DNA of 64,000 nucleotides from contig CAUYUJ010018636.1 in the NCBI GenBank assembly GCA_963575745.1, positions 1-64,000 on the forward strand, given 5' to 3'. The notes below the pieces were generated by a model. The model had not been told where the DNA came from. It made no database searches and saw nothing but the letters and a program-made list of their open reading frames with translations. The translations under genes were made by a program, and so were the position numbers. The first letter of the stretch is position 1, and the number at the start of each line of letters is the position of its first letter. Positions 62,084 to 64,000 of the stretch are shown here, piece by piece. Source of the stretch: Prorocentrum cordatum. Lineage: Eukaryota; Sar; Dinophyceae; Prorocentrales; Prorocentraceae.

Positions 62084-64000
62084 TCAAAGAGACAGGCGCC
62101 TGGCATAGGCGCCGGCACACGTAGGCTGTGAGGCACTTGGCAAACCGAGTGCCGTTCCTCAGCCCCTGCACCACCGATCGCGTCACTTGGAAAGGTTCAC
62201 TGAACGAGTCGATCTGCTCCATCGTCCTAGGGGCAAGGCATATCTGGAGCTCCAAGTGCAAAGTGACTGCAGGAAATCCTTTGCGCATGGCGCACAGCGC
62301 CAAAGGCTCCCATTCAATGGGATCGTAAAATGAAGCGACATCTACCACAGTTTGGCCATGCGGGATGTCCAAGCGAGAAAGAACCTCGTCCTGCAGCGCT
62401 CGAACAAACGTCTCCCTCAAGGCGCTGCTGCCCGCGATGGCCGCGCCCCAGTGGTCCGTCTCAGCCTGGATGGCTGACCGCTCCTTCATCTGCTCCTCCC
62501 CGGCCATGGACCAGACTCGGCACAGCATGGCGATCAGGCCTATCACGCGGCCCCCGCCCGACTTCTTGCCGAGCAGCTTGCCGACCACGCACGTGACCCG
62601 CCACGGCCAGGAGAGGCCTTCCTCGATCATGCGGAAAAGATCGCAGAGGCACTGGATGCCCTCGTCGGGCAATCTCTCTATGTCGGTGGGAGTGACCCGG
62701 CCGATGCCCGGGCCCGATCGCGCACTCATGCGCGAGAGGGCAGCCCGAACATCATGAACTTCCAAGGGCACGAGCTGCTCCACCTCGGCCCTGCTCCTGA
62801 TACTATTCATCGTGGCAAGGACCTCATCCCGCGAAGTAACTTCTGACTGCCATAACTTATGATAACGAACGACCCTACGGTCAACCATATCCTTGGGATG
62901 CACTCGAACCGACCCGTCGAGATCGTGAAATTCATTACGCGCTAGGTCTGGGTCCTTCAGCGATCTAAAGACTTGCCCCTGCGAGTCAAGACTGCTGAAC
63001 CAGTGCTGGTAATCCTTCAAGGACGATGCCGCGGCCCGATTCTGCGCGCGCCTCGAAGCTCTGAAAGTTCTGTCCCCCAGCGCACCTAGCTCGTCAATGT
63101 TGAGCTCTAGGACTCGCCTGAGGTCCTGCAAAAGACTCTGCCACGAGCCGAAGTGAGCAGGGTATGCAGCGCCTGTTCCGTCGACAGGCTGATCAGCAAG
63201 CCGAACAGCAGCAGATGATACATAACCCAATTGCACAGTCCCGCTGCTGCGCCTGCGATGCCGAAGTACACATTGAACAATGTTATGGATGCTGGGCCAC
63301 CATGTGGAAATGCCGTCACTAAGCGGCTCTTGCCGAACGTGCTCAGCTTGTTTGATAGAAATCACACGCAACTCGCAGCCGATTGCCCGAGACCGATCAG
63401 GCGCTGCGACATCATGATGCGTTGCGATGGTCAACCCTGTAGCTGCTACCCAACGCGCGAACGCCCCACTGATGGGCGCCGCATGCCGCGCGCCAGACTG
63501 GAAGGCGAGTGACTGACTAATAGGTGGCCAAACATCATGAATAGAGCGCGCAGTCCAAGGGGCTCGAGCCAAAGCGGCCGCCCACGAGGAGGAAGGGATA
63601 GCGGAGGACGGGAGAGGGGCAGGAGTAGCAGCAGCACCAGCGGGATTGAGATGATCGCTGACCCCTTCCAGGGGACCGTCGCTCCGTGGACGCTCGGCTG
63701 GGGGGGGGGGGGGGGGGGGCGAACCATTCTCACCGCTCCGAATTGCTGCTCCCCCTCCTGGCGTCGCCGAGGGGATCCAAGACGCTCTGGTCACGCCAGA
63801 AGGGGCTCTACTAAGAGACTCTGAAACTCTAGAGGCAGGTTTAAGCGAGGACTCGTCAGCCCAGGGGCTCTCTTCCTCTGCCCCGAAAAGCTCCTCGCAG
63901 CCTTCTTCCCCCAGAGGATCGACCTGCGACGAAAAACCAGCGGGGCCGCCAGCGGAGGGGTCGAGATCTCCAGGATCGGAAGGCTCGGGATTGGGCTTGC
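61968..64000 (-). pseudogene. Reverse transcriptase of the LINE-like element, N-terminal part
   Basis: The frame is open to the window edge (about 677 codons visible). A G-run of about 22 at 63697-63718 is read as PPPPPPP. RT landmarks: SARSGPGIGRVTPTDIERLP (fingers), VVGKLLGKKSGGGRVIGLIA (conserved GRPI-like box), SALRETFVRALQDEVLSRLD, and TVVDVASFYDPIEWEPLALC with the first catalytic aspartate (about 62310-62345). VTRSVVQGLRNGTRFAKCLT resembles the QG box. Where the F/YxDD box is expected (about 62065) the text is ERIWIDAHQG, so the second aspartate pair is lost and the enzyme should be inactive. Confidence 0.6.

Larger units (their letters stand above)
59660..64000 (-). mobile_element. Broken LINE-like retroelement (RT, zinc motif, RNase H, zinc tail)
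   Basis: Minus-strand frames from the right edge to 59660 give, in order, a Pro/Ser-rich N-terminus, reverse transcriptase, connection region, CX2C zinc motif, RNase H and a C-terminal zinc motif. The 5' end lies outside the window, so an endonuclease cannot be assessed. Frames change near 62000, 61600, 61100, 60650 and 59920. A (GGA)n insertion at 60033-60148 becomes a poly-Pro run. No poly(A) tail or target duplication was found at the 3' end. Confidence 0.65.

Noticed and set aside
1-64000. rRNA, tRNA, snRNA or spliced-leader genes
   Set aside because: Scanned by eye for conserved words (for example the spliced-leader core and tRNA T-loop GTTCGA contexts); nothing convincing was found, though a covariance-model search could still detect diverged tRNAs.

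Overview
This is eukaryotic nuclear DNA, most likely from a dinoflagellate. The evidence is: genes on one strand separated by repeat-rich spacers; reading frames that join best through short introns with GC or GA donors; a Ty1/copia element and a LINE-like reverse transcriptase/RNase H of the types common in dinoflagellates; very large simple-sequence blocks; and a short inverted-repeat element that forms an in-frame intron (an introner). No prokaryotic operon, rRNA, tRNA or spliced-leader gene was recognised. Species cannot be named from the sequence alone.

Layout. 1-7 kb: a minus-strand cluster of damaged or intron-split genes: a partial unknown frame at the left edge, a large P-loop/D5-helicase-like protein, a PARP-like ADP-ribosyltransferase-fold protein with a related leader, and a small ORF. 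7.7-8.9 kb: tandem repeats, three of which carry a long hairpin. 9.2-11.16 kb: a better preserved minus-strand gene joining a SAP DNA-binding domain to a protein that resembles the 5-hydroxymethyl-dU DNA kinase / alpha-glutamyl-thymine pyrophosphorylase helical family. This is notable because dinoflagellate DNA contains hydroxymethyluracil. 11.2-15.1 kb: satellites and microsatellites.

15.15-30.46 kb: one degenerate 15.3-kb Ty1/copia-like retroelement bounded by 251-bp direct repeats, with an initiator-Met-type primer-binding site. Its order is gag, zinc knuckle, long low-complexity ORFs, a RING-H2 domain, a methyltransferase-like domain, integrase, reverse transcriptase and RNase H. At least 20 copies of a 14-nt mini-hairpin are scattered through it, nearly all in frame and encoding AGxPA.

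30.5-44 kb: a field of foldback/TIR elements of 155-205 bp, several with 5-bp target-site duplications, around islands of coding sequence. One element (42796-42990) is an introner: its duplicated GAGGT supplies both splice sites, and removal joins two exons in frame across an FN3-like domain. 44.3-59.3 kb: nested satellites, a four-unit 1.1-1.4-kb tandem array with an exon-like segment in each unit, GGGTCGC arrays, CAA runs and a 1.7-kb ACT tract. 59.66-64 kb: a broken LINE-like element on the minus strand (reverse transcriptase, zinc motif, RNase H, C-terminal zinc motif) that runs off the right edge.

How the parts relate: the host genes visible here are few. Most of the window is mobile DNA and its debris, and the short TIR elements have plausibly shaped the introns of the gene(s) in 32-43.6 kb.
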